The translations under genes were made by a program, and so were the position numbers. A DNA stretch of 64,000 bases from Candidatus Gastranaerophilales bacterium (GTDB lineage: Bacteria; Cyanobacteriota; Vampirovibrionia; Gastranaerophilales; Gastranaerophilaceae), in NCBI GenBank assembly GCA_944324365.1, contig CALUWA010000003.1, positions 149,034-213,033 on the forward strand, read 5' to 3'. Positions within the stretch are counted from its first letter, which is position 1. The number at the start of each line of letters is the position of its first letter. Shown here one piece after another: positions 34,346-43,139 of the stretch. Below the pieces are notes generated by a model, which saw nothing but the letters and a program-made list of their open reading frames with translations, was not told the origin of the DNA and ran no database searches.

Positions 34346-35728
34346 TTATATATTTTCAGCGTATTTCATGTAATCTGTACCGCCGACAGCTTTATATATA
34401 TTTATCGTAGAGATTATGTAATTTATCTTATTGGAAGCCTCGTCTTTATCTGCCAAAATTAGATTTTCTTCCGCTCTCATAAGATCCAAATCTGATAATG
34501 CTCCAATTTGTTTTCTGCGAAGCATTAACTGATATTTATCTTTTTCCAAATCATTGCGTTCATTGCTCATGGCATAATTCTTTTTACTTTTAATCGCACT
34601 GCTGAGAGAATCGTTTACTTCCTGGATAGATGTAAGGATTGTTTTTTCGTACATTTGCTGTGCTTTTTCATATTCCATTTTTGAATATTTTAAATGTGCA
34701 ATTTTTGCTCCGCCCGTAAACAAATCTAATGAAGGCATTACTCCGGCCAATGCTTTAAAAGTATGTGATCCAAATATATTCGATAAGCTGTATGCGTTAA
34801 ATCCTGCCTGACCGTATAGTGTAAACTTCGGCAGAAAATCTCTTCTTGCCACTTTTACGTCAATTCCTATCTTTTGGATGTATTCTTCTGTTTTTAATAG
34901 ATCCGGGCGATTTTGAATACATTCAGCTGCAATACTTTCAGGAATTTGAGGCATGCTTACTGTGTCGTAGTTACTTCTTTGTATATCCGCTAAATTTCTG
35001 TCACCTACAAGTACAACAAGCTGTCGTCCTATGGTATCACGCTGGTTTGCATATATATCCAATAATTCCTGGAATTGGGTGTAAAGCTGCTTTTCAACCA
35101 GGTATTCCGTAACGGAACAAAGTCCGTTATTATACTTAACTTCTGTCATCTCTGCAATTTTCTTTTGCAGTTCTACCAGTTTTTCCTGATTTTGAATTAG
35201 TTTGTCAAGTTTAATCAGGTTAAAATATTCAGATGCAAGAGCTGATGTCAGTGCAATATATGTCGCACGTTCGTCCTGCTTCATTATTTCGACCTGTTTT
35301 TTTAAACTCTTTGTAATCAGGTGGTTTTCGCCCCAAATATCAATTTCATATGTCATTGTAAGGGGTAATACGAAATTACTTTGTTTGTAATCATTAATTA
35401 ATACGTCGCCAAATCTTACATCACTTGATTGAAAATCTCTAAAGTAGTTACCCGCAAAACCGATATGGGGTAATTCGGCTGCAAATGACTCTTTTACAAC
35501 CTGTTCGGCCTGCTTGGTTTTTAGGGCAGACATTTTTAAATCCTGATTGTTACTGTATGCCTGCTGCATATAATTTATAAGGTTGTCATCTTTGTATGTT
35601 TTCCACCAATTTAGATTTAAATATGCAAGTTTGTAGCTTTCATCCTCTTTCTTTTGTTTGGCATTAACAGGTAAAATTCCGCACAGCAGAATAATTACCA
35701 GGGCAAATATAATTTTTTTATTTTTCAT
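34346..35728 (-). CDS. TolC/NodT-family outer-membrane efflux protein
   Basis: A signal peptide (residues 1-23, ending PVNA) precedes a 437-residue outer-membrane factor. The two-fold helical repeat is visible: LPHIGFAGNY with SALASEYFNLIKL in the first half, LPKFTLYGQAGF with SIQEVNDSLSSA in the second, and NRPDLLKTEEYI at the centre. It would form the outer-membrane channel for the EmrAB-type pump encoded divergently at 36.3-38.9 kb. The standard lipobox of NodT proteins is lacking. Expression is probably governed by the MarR operator at 35748-35771, 19 bases upstream of the ATG. Confidence 0.92.
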   Translation of the reverse strand: MKNKKIIFALVIILLCGILPVNAKQKKEDESYKLAYLNLNWWKTYKDDNLINYMQQAYSNNQDLKMSALKTKQAEQVVKESFAAELPHIGFAGNYFRDFQSSDVRFGDVLINDYKQSNFVLPLTMTYEIDIWGENHLITKSLKKQVEIMKQDERATYIALTSALASEYFNLIKLDKLIQNQEKLVELQKKIAEMTEVKYNNGLCSVTEYLVEKQLYTQFQELLDIYANQRDTIGRQLVVLVGDRNLADIQRSNYDTVSMPQIPESIAAECIQNRPDLLKTEEYIQKIGIDVKVARRDFLPKFTLYGQAGFNAYSLSNIFGSHTFKALAGVMPSLDLFTGGAKIAHLKYSKMEYEKAQQMYEKTILTSIQEVNDSLSSAIKSKKNYAMSNERNDLEKDKYQLMLRRKQIGALSDLDLMRAEENLILADKDEASNKINYIISTINIYKAVGGTDYMKYAENI

Positions 35729-35747
35729 GCTTTACTTCCTTTTTTTC

Positions 35748-35771
35748 TTTGTGTTATCATGATAACACAAA
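35748..35771. promoter_or_regulatory. Perfect 24-bp palindromic MarR operator
   Basis: TTTGTGTTATCA is followed immediately by its exact reverse complement. The palindrome sits in the 52-bp gap between the divergent tolC-like and marR genes, ending 9 bases before the marR ATG. Position and symmetry match autoregulatory MarR sites, so the repressor should shut off both directions. Confidence 0.88.
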
Positions 35772-35780
35772 AAGAAAGTC

Positions 35781-36233
35781 ATGGAAAAGAAAAATTTATT
35801 AGAAAGCAAAATTGGCTTAAAACTCTCTACTATAGGTAAAAAATCAAAAGTTTTTGCTTTGCAGAGGTTTTCAAAACATAAATACCCTATAACTCCGGCA
35901 CAATTTTCATTATTGGCGGCACTTGTAGAGCATGACGGAATGTCCCAGACGCAGCTTGCGGCAAGCACAATGAAAGATAAGCCTAATATAACAAGGTTAA
36001 CGAATATACTGGAGGGCATGGGGCTTGTTACAAGAAGTGCCGGCGTAGACAGAAGAAAAATTTATAAGGTTTTTATTACAGAAAAAGGACGGCAGGTATA
36101 CAGCGAAATTTTACCGACAATATTAGATATATGGCGGGATACCGTTGAAGGAATTTCAGATGATGAGCTTGAAGTTACCTTAAAAGTTCTGAGCAAAATA
36201 AGATTGAATTTAGACAAATATGTAGACATATAA
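35781..36233 (+). CDS. MarR-family repressor
   Basis: A 150-residue winged-helix regulator: PAQFSLLAALVEHDGMSQTQ, the recognition helix KPNITRLTNILEGMGLV, and the wing around GVDRRKIYKVFITEKG, which is the conserved DRR-x5-[LV]-T-x-K-G signature. Long helices at both ends would form the dimer interface. It is encoded between the divergent efflux genes with a perfect palindrome just before it, so it most likely represses the tolC/emrAB set and itself, with release by a toxic ligand. Confidence 0.93.
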   Translation: MEKKNLLESKIGLKLSTIGKKSKVFALQRFSKHKYPITPAQFSLLAALVEHDGMSQTQLAASTMKDKPNITRLTNILEGMGLVTRSAGVDRRKIYKVFITEKGRQVYSEILPTILDIWRDTVEGISDDELEVTLKVLSKIRLNLDKYVDI

Positions 36234-36265
36234 ATATACAAGACATTATTAAGAGGATGATGAAT

Positions 36266-37384
36266 ATGGCAGACGATGATAAAACCCCAAAAACACATAA
36301 AGAAGATTTTGAAGAACGTGCTAAAGAAAGAATAAAAAAACGTAAAGAACGAAAAAAACAAAATCGCCATGAATATGAGAAAAAACGTGTAATTGTTCCG
36401 ACAGTTACGGCGGTATTTCTTGTTTTTATGGGGATTTTAGCGGCGATACATTCAACGTATTTCCAATCAACAGATGATGCGTTTGTGGAAGGCAGACTTA
36501 TTACTGTGGCTCCGCGTGTGTCAGGGCCTGTAGTAAAACTTCTTGTTGATGATAATGATGATGTTAAAGCCGGTGATTTGCTGGTTGAGATTGATCCGAC
36601 CGATTACGAAGTAAAGCTTCATCAGGCGGAAGCAAAACTTGCTCAGGCAAAAGCACAGTTGAATGTGACTGAAAGCGATATTGAAAAAAGTACCTCTAAT
36701 GTGAGTGAAGCTGCGGAAGATGTTAATTCAACATCATCAAAGCTTGAATTTGCAAAAAAAGACCACAAACGTTATACGGATATGTATAAAGCAGGGATTG
36801 TTTCCAAGCAGGATTACGACAAATCCCAAAAAGAGTTTGAGGTGTCCCAGGCAAATCACAAATCAGCAACGGAAAGATCTAATGCCGCAAAGTTCAATTT
36901 GGAATCTACAAAGGCGAAAAGCGAATCTGTTCAGGCCGATATAAAGCGGCTTGAAGCGGAAGTTGAGCAGGCAAAGCTTGATTTGTCATATACGAAAATC
37001 TATGCGCCTCAATCCGGAAAAGTTTCTGCAAGAAGTGTAGAACAGGGAAATTATCTTCAAGTCGGACAGCCTTTAATGCAGATTGTGCCGAAAGAGGTTT
37101 GGGTTGTTGCAAATTTCAAGGAAATTCAGTTAACACATATGAAACCGGGGCAGCCTGTATCCATAAAAGTTGATACATATCCGAATAAGCATTTTGAAGG
37201 TGAAGTCCAGAGTATTCAACGCGCAACTGGTGCAAAATCAAGCTTATTCCCGCCTGAAAATGCTGTTGGGAGTTACGTAAAAATTGTTCAAAGAGTACCG
37301 GTCAAAATTGTATTTAAGGAAGATATTTCCGATTACAATATAGTTCCAGGCATGTCAGTAGTACCAAAGGTTAAAGTAAAATAA
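36266..37384 (+). CDS. emrA: EmrA/HlyD-type membrane-fusion protein
   Basis: This is the periplasmic adaptor of a tripartite MFS pump. A charged cytoplasmic N-terminus and one membrane helix (about residues 31-52) precede STDDAFVEG, the lipoyl half-motif VAPRVSGPVVKLLVDDNDDV, a long coiled-coil hairpin rich in Lys, Glu and Ala, then SYTKIYAPQSGKVSARSVEQ and a beta-barrel domain. I chose the ATG at 36266 because AGAGG stands 9 bases upstream; two nearer ATGs at 36257 and 36260 would be too close to it. The gene follows marR and precedes the emrB-like gene by 2 bases. Confidence 0.9.
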   Translation: MADDDKTPKTHKEDFEERAKERIKKRKERKKQNRHEYEKKRVIVPTVTAVFLVFMGILAAIHSTYFQSTDDAFVEGRLITVAPRVSGPVVKLLVDDNDDVKAGDLLVEIDPTDYEVKLHQAEAKLAQAKAQLNVTESDIEKSTSNVSEAAEDVNSTSSKLEFAKKDHKRYTDMYKAGIVSKQDYDKSQKEFEVSQANHKSATERSNAAKFNLESTKAKSESVQADIKRLEAEVEQAKLDLSYTKIYAPQSGKVSARSVEQGNYLQVGQPLMQIVPKEVWVVANFKEIQLTHMKPGQPVSIKVDTYPNKHFEGEVQSIQRATGAKSSLFPPENAVGSYVKIVQRVPVKIVFKEDISDYNIVPGMSVVPKVKVK

Positions 37385-37386
37385 TT

Positions 37387-38937
37387 ATGGAAAATTCTAC
37401 CCCGCAAAAATTTTCAAACCCGTATATTATTGCGATTGCAGTGCTGCTGCCGGCTTTTTTGGCGCTTGCGGCATCTTCTGCAACAAATGTAAGCCAGGCG
37501 CATATTGCCGGGTTTTATGGCGCAACACAGTATGAAACTAATACTGTTATAACCTGTTATATTATATCAGGAGGTTTAATGCTTCCGGTAACGGGTTATT
37601 TAGTAAGAAGTATCGGGAAAAAGCTTTTGATGTATTGCAGTATTTTTCTGTTTATGCTCGGGTGCTTGTTGTGTATAATTTCACCGAATTTGCAAGCTTT
37701 AATCGGCGCAAGAATTATCCAGGGTATTGGAAGCGGAAGTATTTTGCCTTTATGCCAAGCTGTACTGCTTGAAGTATTTCCGCCTGAGCAAAGAGGGGTT
37801 GCTATGGGCTTGTTCGGGGTTGCGGCGATGTTTTCACCGCTTGCGGGCCCGTTTTTTGGCGGATATTTAACTGATAATTACTCTTGGCAATGGGTGTTTA
37901 TCGCAAATATTCCGCTCTGCATGATATCGTTTTTACTTATTAAGATATTTATGCCGAGTGATAAACCGTCAAAACAAAAATATAACAAAAAATTCGATTT
38001 TGTCGGGTATATATCAATTGTCGTTGCAATGGCATGTATGCAGATAGTTCTTGATAAAGGGCAGCAGTTTAACTGGTTTGATACTCCTTGGATTTGCTGG
38101 CTCACCGGGATTTGTATATTTTCATTTGTTCTGTTTTATGTATGGGAGCTTGAATACAAATATCCGGTAATTGATATAAGAGTTTTTAAGGATAAAAATT
38201 TTTTGTTTGGAACATTTACGAGTTCTTTTATAAATGTTGTTATATACTCTACTTTGCTTTTGGTGCCGATGTTTGTCCAAAGTATGATAGGGTATAGTCC
38301 GTCTAAATCCGGACTTACAATGTTTCCGCGTGCGATAATCTGCCTTGTATGTTTGCTGGGTGTAGGTGAAATTTCAAAATATGTAAGCAGCAAAATTTTA
38401 GCAACTATAGGTTTTTTAATTATGGCGGCATCTCTTTTGATGATGACTCAGATGAACCCGACATCTTCCATAGAGAGCATAATTTTGCCAAACATACTGC
38501 TTTGTATAGGGGTTCCGACGGCATTTGTTCCGGTCACGGCACTCTCATTTGCGACATTGCCTGCCAGTAAAAATGCTGATGCGGCCTCATTGCATGCTTT
38601 GTTTAAAAATATTGTTACCGCGGTTGCAACATCTGCTTCCGCAACGTTTATTGCAAGGGTCTCACAAGTATATCAAAACTATTTTGTGGGGAATTTGTCA
38701 GCTCATAATCATATGTATCAGATAAAATTTGCGGCTTTAAAGAGTAAATTTCTAATGCATTATCCGGAGGTTCTTGCGGCAAGAAAAGCTAACGGAATGT
38801 TATACAATCAGCTTTTGTCACAATCAAGGCTCGGTGCGTTTTTTGATGTATTTATTGTTATTGCGACAATTTGTATCTTGATAATTCCTGTAATTTGGAT
38901 ATTAAAAACAACAAGAAAAGCTGCTAAAAATAACTAA
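37387..38937 (+). CDS. emrB: EmrB-type DHA2 drug:H+ antiporter
   Basis: A 516-residue, 14-helix major facilitator of the DHA2 family, the inner-membrane pump of EmrAB-TolC systems. YLVRSIGKKLLM is the loop 2-3 motif, ARIIQGIGSGSILPLCQ helix 4, and GLFGVAAMFSPLAGPFFGGYL the motif C antiporter signature. It forms an operon with marR and the adaptor gene. The end overlaps the convergent uracil-DNA glycosylase gene by 4 bases. Efflux of hydrophobic toxic compounds, possibly bile-derived, is inferred from the family. Confidence 0.93.
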   Translation: MENSTPQKFSNPYIIAIAVLLPAFLALAASSATNVSQAHIAGFYGATQYETNTVITCYIISGGLMLPVTGYLVRSIGKKLLMYCSIFLFMLGCLLCIISPNLQALIGARIIQGIGSGSILPLCQAVLLEVFPPEQRGVAMGLFGVAAMFSPLAGPFFGGYLTDNYSWQWVFIANIPLCMISFLLIKIFMPSDKPSKQKYNKKFDFVGYISIVVAMACMQIVLDKGQQFNWFDTPWICWLTGICIFSFVLFYVWELEYKYPVIDIRVFKDKNFLFGTFTSSFINVVIYSTLLLVPMFVQSMIGYSPSKSGLTMFPRAIICLVCLLGVGEISKYVSSKILATIGFLIMAASLLMMTQMNPTSSIESIILPNILLCIGVPTAFVPVTALSFATLPASKNADAASLHALFKNIVTAVATSASATFIARVSQVYQNYFVGNLSAHNHMYQIKFAALKSKFLMHYPEVLAARKANGMLYNQLLSQSRLGAFFDVFIVIATICILIIPVIWILKTTRKAAKNN

Positions 38938-39518
38938 CTTAATTCATCGTAAGCTTTTTTTACGGCTTGAATATCCTGCCACATAAGCCATTTTGGACTT
39001 CCTTTTTCGTGGGAATCGTTTCTTAAAAGATAAGAAGGATGAAATATCGGCATCATTTTGCTGCCAAAAGGCCCTTCAAACCATTGTCCGCGCACCCGTG
39101 TTATGCCGACATTTGTATTTAGCATTGAATTAAGTGCAACTTTTCCGCATAGCAGAATAATTCTTGGCTTAAGAATTTCTATCTGTGCGTCTAAAAAGGC
39201 TCTGCAGGCATCTTTTTCTTCAGGATAAGGATCCCGGTTGTTAGGGGGACGGCATTTTAACGTATTACATATATAAACATCTTTTTTTCTGGATAAGTCG
39301 ACGGATGCAAAAATTCTGTCGAGGAGCTGTCCTGCTTTTCCAACAAAAGGTTCACCCTGCTGATCTTCATAATATCCCGGAGCTTCTCCAATAAGCATTA
39401 GTTTTGAGTTTGGCACTCCGCCGGAAAAGACGATATTAGTTCTTGTTTGGGCCAGCGGGCATTTGTCGCAAAGTTCGCAAAGTTGTCTGACTTCTTCTAA
39501 ATCTTCCTCAACTGTCAT
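38934..39518 (-). CDS. Type-4 uracil-DNA glycosylase
   Basis: An iron-sulfur uracil-DNA glycosylase that removes uracil from DNA. The four cluster cysteines lie in CELCDKCPL, CNTLKC and near LLCGKVA; the active-site motif is GEAPGYYEDQQGEPFVGKAG, and the C-terminal motif is FHPSYLLRN. Length (194 aa) is usual for family 4. A ribosome site AAGGATT lies before the ATG. The gene is convergent with emrB and follows hydE on the same strand with a 44-base gap. Confidence 0.93.
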   Translation of the reverse strand: MTVEEDLEEVRQLCELCDKCPLAQTRTNIVFSGGVPNSKLMLIGEAPGYYEDQQGEPFVGKAGQLLDRIFASVDLSRKKDVYICNTLKCRPPNNRDPYPEEKDACRAFLDAQIEILKPRIILLCGKVALNSMLNTNVGITRVRGQWFEGPFGSKMMPIFHPSYLLRNDSHEKGSPKWLMWQDIQAVKKAYDELS

Positions 39519-39562
39519 AAAAATCCTTAATCCTTAAGATAGTATTTATCATGAAATATATT

Positions 39563-40585
39563 TTAAATCAACGAATTATTTCTAAAACCTTTGTCCAAAG
39601 AAACATATCTGCCGATAGATTTAATCTTGTTGATGATATTGTTATGGTAAGTAAGAGAATCCATATCGGAAGAAGCTTTATTCGGATAAATTTCATATTT
39701 AAGTTTGTATTTTCCCTGTGTAATATTTGGCATAACAACATTTGCGCCGCTTTGGAGTGCAATTATTCTGCCGTTTGGATTTATGGTTTCCATAGCCGTG
39801 GTTGCCGGGATATTGATATTTTTAAGCATCAGCCGTGTAATTGCCATAACTTTTAATGCCATATCAAAATTAGCGGGTTTTAATTCTCCTTTTAACGGTG
39901 TTTGCGGATGAGGAATTAACGGCCCGATACCTATCATATCGGCATCAATTTTTTTGAAGAACAAAATATCATCAGCTAAAGAGTCAACGCTCTGACCTGG
40001 CAGACCGACAAGACTGCCTGTTCCGGTTTCATATCCAAGCTCTTTTAAATTATATAGGCATTCAACCCGGTTCTCAAAACTGGCATTCGGGTGCAGTTTT
40101 TTATACAAATCTTTATCTGTAGTTTCTATTCTTATAAGATATCTGTCTGCTCCGGCATTTTTAAAAGCTTTATAATCATCATAAGAACGCTCCCCTATAC
40201 TCAATGTCAAAGCAATATCAAACTTTTTTATTTTTTCAATTATCCTGCACATTTTATCCCGGGAAAAGAAATCATCTTCCCCTGATTGCAGAACAATTGT
40301 TTTGTAACCCAATTCCATACCGTGTTCTGCAAAGTCCAAAATATCATCTTCAGACAATCTGTATCTTTCGACTTTATCATTCAAAGCTCTGATCCCGCAA
40401 TATAAACAGTTCCTTTTGCAAATGTTTGAAAATTCGATTAATCCTCTTAAATGCACGGCATCGCCGACGTAATGCTTTCTGACTTTATCTGCGATTTCAA
40501 AAAGTTTTTTCCCGTCGCTTTTTAAAAGTTCAACTATTTCTTCTTTTGATAAGTTGTATTCTTCTTTAAATTCTAAATTATCCAT
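39563..40585 (-). CDS. hydE: HydE, [FeFe]-hydrogenase maturation radical-SAM enzyme
   Basis: HydE helps build the dithiolate ligand and diiron subcluster of [FeFe] hydrogenase. The radical-SAM cysteines are in FSNICKRNCLYCGIR; VLQSGEDDF, LSIGERS, YLIRIETTD and GSLVGLPGQS follow the BioB/HydE fold. Length (340 aa) is normal. No hydF, hydG or hydrogenase gene is in the window, so it is unlinked from its partners here. Its presence implies hydrogen metabolism by a fermentative anaerobe. Confidence 0.9.
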   Translation of the reverse strand: MDNLEFKEEYNLSKEEIVELLKSDGKKLFEIADKVRKHYVGDAVHLRGLIEFSNICKRNCLYCGIRALNDKVERYRLSEDDILDFAEHGMELGYKTIVLQSGEDDFFSRDKMCRIIEKIKKFDIALTLSIGERSYDDYKAFKNAGADRYLIRIETTDKDLYKKLHPNASFENRVECLYNLKELGYETGTGSLVGLPGQSVDSLADDILFFKKIDADMIGIGPLIPHPQTPLKGELKPANFDMALKVMAITRLMLKNINIPATTAMETINPNGRIIALQSGANVVMPNITQGKYKLKYEIYPNKASSDMDSLTYHNNIINKIKSIGRYVSLDKGFRNNSLI

Positions 40586-40674
40586 GCTGTATAAAATTTA
40601 GCATGAAAAGAGATTTTTTTATATCTTACCCGGGAATATCTTTAAGTCGCGGGGCACGTTAAAATACTTATGCT

Positions 40675-41064
40675 ATGATGAATATTGAATGGTATCATAC
40701 TTTAAATAAGCCCTTTTTAAGTCCTCCGGATTGGGTTTTTGCGCCGGTGTGGTCTTTTTTGTATTTGTTGATAATTGTATCGCTTATTGTTTTTTTGTGG
40801 AAAGGTTATTGTAAAAATAAGTCAAAACCGTTTGTTTTATTTGTTATTCAGGTTGGATTGAATTTGCTGTGGCCGCCTGTATTTTTTCAAATGCAAAATG
40901 TAAAACTCGGGTTTGTTATTTTGTTTTTGCTATGGGTTGTGCTTATTCTTACAATACAAGCTTTTTATAAATGTTCTAAAATCGCTGCAGTTTTGCTTGT
41001 CCCGTATTTTTTATGGATAACATTTGCTTTATATTTAAACTTTGAAATTCTAAGATTAAATTAA
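40675..41064 (+). CDS. tspO: TspO/MBR tryptophan-rich sensory protein
   Basis: A 129-residue, five-helix membrane protein. WYHTLNKPFLSPPDWVFAPV with WSFLYLLI is the family N-terminus, and GLNLLWPPVFF and a terminal WITFALYLNFEILRLN match the remaining helices. TspO proteins bind tetrapyrroles or sterols and modulate stress responses; here no haem or porphyrin gene is nearby. A TAAAAT hexamer ends 9 bases before the start, and no ribosome site is visible. Confidence 0.9.
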   Translation: MMNIEWYHTLNKPFLSPPDWVFAPVWSFLYLLIIVSLIVFLWKGYCKNKSKPFVLFVIQVGLNLLWPPVFFQMQNVKLGFVILFLLWVVLILTIQAFYKCSKIAAVLLVPYFLWITFALYLNFEILRLN

Positions 41065-41110
41065 TTTTATTTAATAGCAAAAAAATATTTTTACGTATTT
41101 AAAACATTAT

Positions 41111-42316
41111 ATGAAAATTAATTTTAACTTTACAGATAAAACTGCATTCTCTGCTCAATTGGCCGTAGAAGATAAAAATAAATACGCAAGCGAATATAAC
41201 AAATTTCTTGAACGCAGTATGTCTAACCGGCGTGCGGGGTATATGTCATATGAAGTTTTCAATGCTAACGTGGACACATTTGTAAGTCGTTTTAAAAGTG
41301 AAGGAGTTACAACTCCTATGCTGCTGAAAGCTGCTGTAAAGACTCCGTTAATGCTTTTTACAAAGCCTAAAACACTAATCTCAAATGTGAATGAAACTGT
41401 TGGCAGATTTTCCAAAGAAGGGTTGACAATGAGGGCTTATTTAAAAGCTTGTTTAAAACAACCTTCGGTACTTCTTATGAAACCGGATACAATTGAGCAT
41501 AATATCAGAGACTTAGTCAGCTTATATGCTAAAGACGGCTTAACGACGGAAGATTATTTGAAAATTGCGCTTAATCAACCGTCACTGTTTGCACAAACTC
41601 CTGATGGAGTATCTAAAAATATAAATAAATTTGTGACAAGATTTTCAAAAAGCGGCATAAATTCCGAAACTTACATTAAATTACTAAAAAGGGTTCCGGC
41701 TTTAGCCAGTATTAAACCTGAAACTGCTGAAAAGAATATTACTGATATTGTAAAGAAATATTCTAAATACGGTTTAACGGAAGAAAAATATGCCAGAATT
41801 GTATCAATGTATCCTACTTGTATGACAACAAGTGCCAAAAATAAAATTAAACATATCAGTAATTTTGTAAAAATGTTTAAATCTTCCGGTCTGACTGAAG
41901 AAATTTGTATTAAAACTTTTATGCGCCAGCCGGCATTATTTAGCAGTAATTTACTTAGAACATCAGCAAATTTGAATTTGTTGTTGTTTATTGAGCGGGA
42001 AAAATACAAAGACGCACACAAAAGAGTGCCTGCTGCATCAAAAATTCTTGAAGCGGCATTAAATAAGAATTTAGGATATTCAACCCAATTTAATTATTTG
42101 TTTTTATTGAGAAATAAGCTTATGCAGCAGCACAACAAAAGTATAACTTGGAAAAATCTTAAATCTAATATGGAAAGTTATATTAAACAAAACAAAGATA
42201 GCGTTGTATCTTTAGAAATAAGTAAAAGCCCATATACAGAAGATTTTATAAAATTTATTGATAAGTATTCAAAAGAAATTACGGGTAAAAATATTTTCAA
42301 ATTTATTATCCGCTGA
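41111..42316 (+). CDS. mTERF-like 39-residue helical-repeat protein
   Basis: This 401-residue protein has six tandem repeats of exactly 39 residues at 52-90, 91-129, 130-168, 169-207, 208-246 and 247-285. The pattern is N-[VI]-x3-V-x2-[FY]-[SAK]-K-x-G-[LI]-T-x6-[LI]-x4-x-P-x-[LV]-[LF]-x3-P. A Pro that ends one helix and a Gly that ends the other, with spaced Leu/Ile/Val, resemble mTERF repeats of eukaryotic organelle nucleic-acid-binding proteins. A helical solenoid is predicted. The N-terminus (INFNFTDKTAFSAQ) has the Phe-rich motif common to other proteins here. The basic C-terminal part is not repetitive. No ribosome site precedes the ATG. Function unknown; RNA or DNA binding is a guess. 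Confidence 0.75.
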   Translation: MKINFNFTDKTAFSAQLAVEDKNKYASEYNKFLERSMSNRRAGYMSYEVFNANVDTFVSRFKSEGVTTPMLLKAAVKTPLMLFTKPKTLISNVNETVGRFSKEGLTMRAYLKACLKQPSVLLMKPDTIEHNIRDLVSLYAKDGLTTEDYLKIALNQPSLFAQTPDGVSKNINKFVTRFSKSGINSETYIKLLKRVPALASIKPETAEKNITDIVKKYSKYGLTEEKYARIVSMYPTCMTTSAKNKIKHISNFVKMFKSSGLTEEICIKTFMRQPALFSSNLLRTSANLNLLLFIEREKYKDAHKRVPAASKILEAALNKNLGYSTQFNYLFLLRNKLMQQHNKSITWKNLKSNMESYIKQNKDSVVSLEISKSPYTEDFIKFIDKYSKEITGKNIFKFIIR

Positions 42317-42353
42317 TTTTGCTTGTTATATAATATAAGGCAAGGAGATAGAA

Positions 42354-43139
42354 ATGCTTGCCGATTATCATATGCATACGAGTTTTAGTGACGATTCCGT
42401 CTATCCGATGAGGGATTGTATTGAACGCGCGATTTTGCTTGGAATAGACGAGATTTGCTTTACGGAACATATTGACCATGGGTGTTCAACGTCATTTTGC
42501 TGCAATTGTGATGAGTATCTGAAAGCTTTTAAAAAATATAAGGATGTTTACAAAGATAAGATTACCCTAAAATTCGGGATTGAATTTGGTGCGCAGGCTC
42601 ATCATAAAAAATATTTTGATGATATTTTTGAAAAGTATCCGTTTGATTTTGCCCTGTTGTCTTTTCATCAGGTTGAGGATAAAGAATTATGGAATCAGGA
42701 TTTTCAGTCCGGAAAAACTCAGGATGAGTATAACAGAATTTATTTTGAAGAGATGTTAAATACAGTAAACGTTTTTGATAATTTTAGTGTTCTTGCGCAT
42801 ATGGATTTGATGAGGCGGTATGACAGGTTTGGCGAATACCCGTTTGAAAAAATTAAAGACATTGCAGAAGAAATTCTAAAACTTGTAATCGAAAAAGGAA
42901 AAGGAATTGAGGTTAATACATCTTCTTTCAGATATAAACTACAGGATTTGACGCCGTCAAGAGATATTTTAAAGCTATATAGAAATCTTGGCGGAGAAAT
43001 TATAACAATAGGTTCTGATTCGCACAGAGCTGAACAATTAGGCCAGAACCTGCTTTTGGTAAGAGAAGAGCTTAAAAATCTCGGGTATAAGTATTTTTGT
43101 ACGTTCGATAAAATGAAGCCGATTTTCAATGAGCTGTGA
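42354..43139 (+). CDS. PHP-family histidinol-phosphatase
   Basis: A PHP-domain phosphatase resembling HisK. Metal ligands are visible as DYHMHTSFSDD (H6, H8), FTEHIDHG, GIEFGAQ, LSFHQVED, LAHMDLMRRY and GSDSHRAEQLG. Length (261 aa) suits histidinol-phosphate phosphatase, which makes histidinol in histidine synthesis, but no other his biosynthesis gene is adjacent and the family also holds phosphoesterases of other specificity. A strong ribosome site (AAGGAGATAG) precedes the ATG. Confidence 0.85.
   Translation: MLADYHMHTSFSDDSVYPMRDCIERAILLGIDEICFTEHIDHGCSTSFCCNCDEYLKAFKKYKDVYKDKITLKFGIEFGAQAHHKKYFDDIFEKYPFDFALLSFHQVEDKELWNQDFQSGKTQDEYNRIYFEEMLNTVNVFDNFSVLAHMDLMRRYDRFGEYPFEKIKDIAEEILKLVIEKGKGIEVNTSSFRYKLQDLTPSRDILKLYRNLGGEIITIGSDSHRAEQLGQNLLLVREELKNLGYKYFCTFDKMKPIFNEL

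Noticed and set aside
34159..38937. tRNA-Ser as integration site of a genomic island carrying the efflux genes
   Set aside because: No integrase and no duplicated tRNA-Ser 3' end were found; the efflux genes look like core-type composition.
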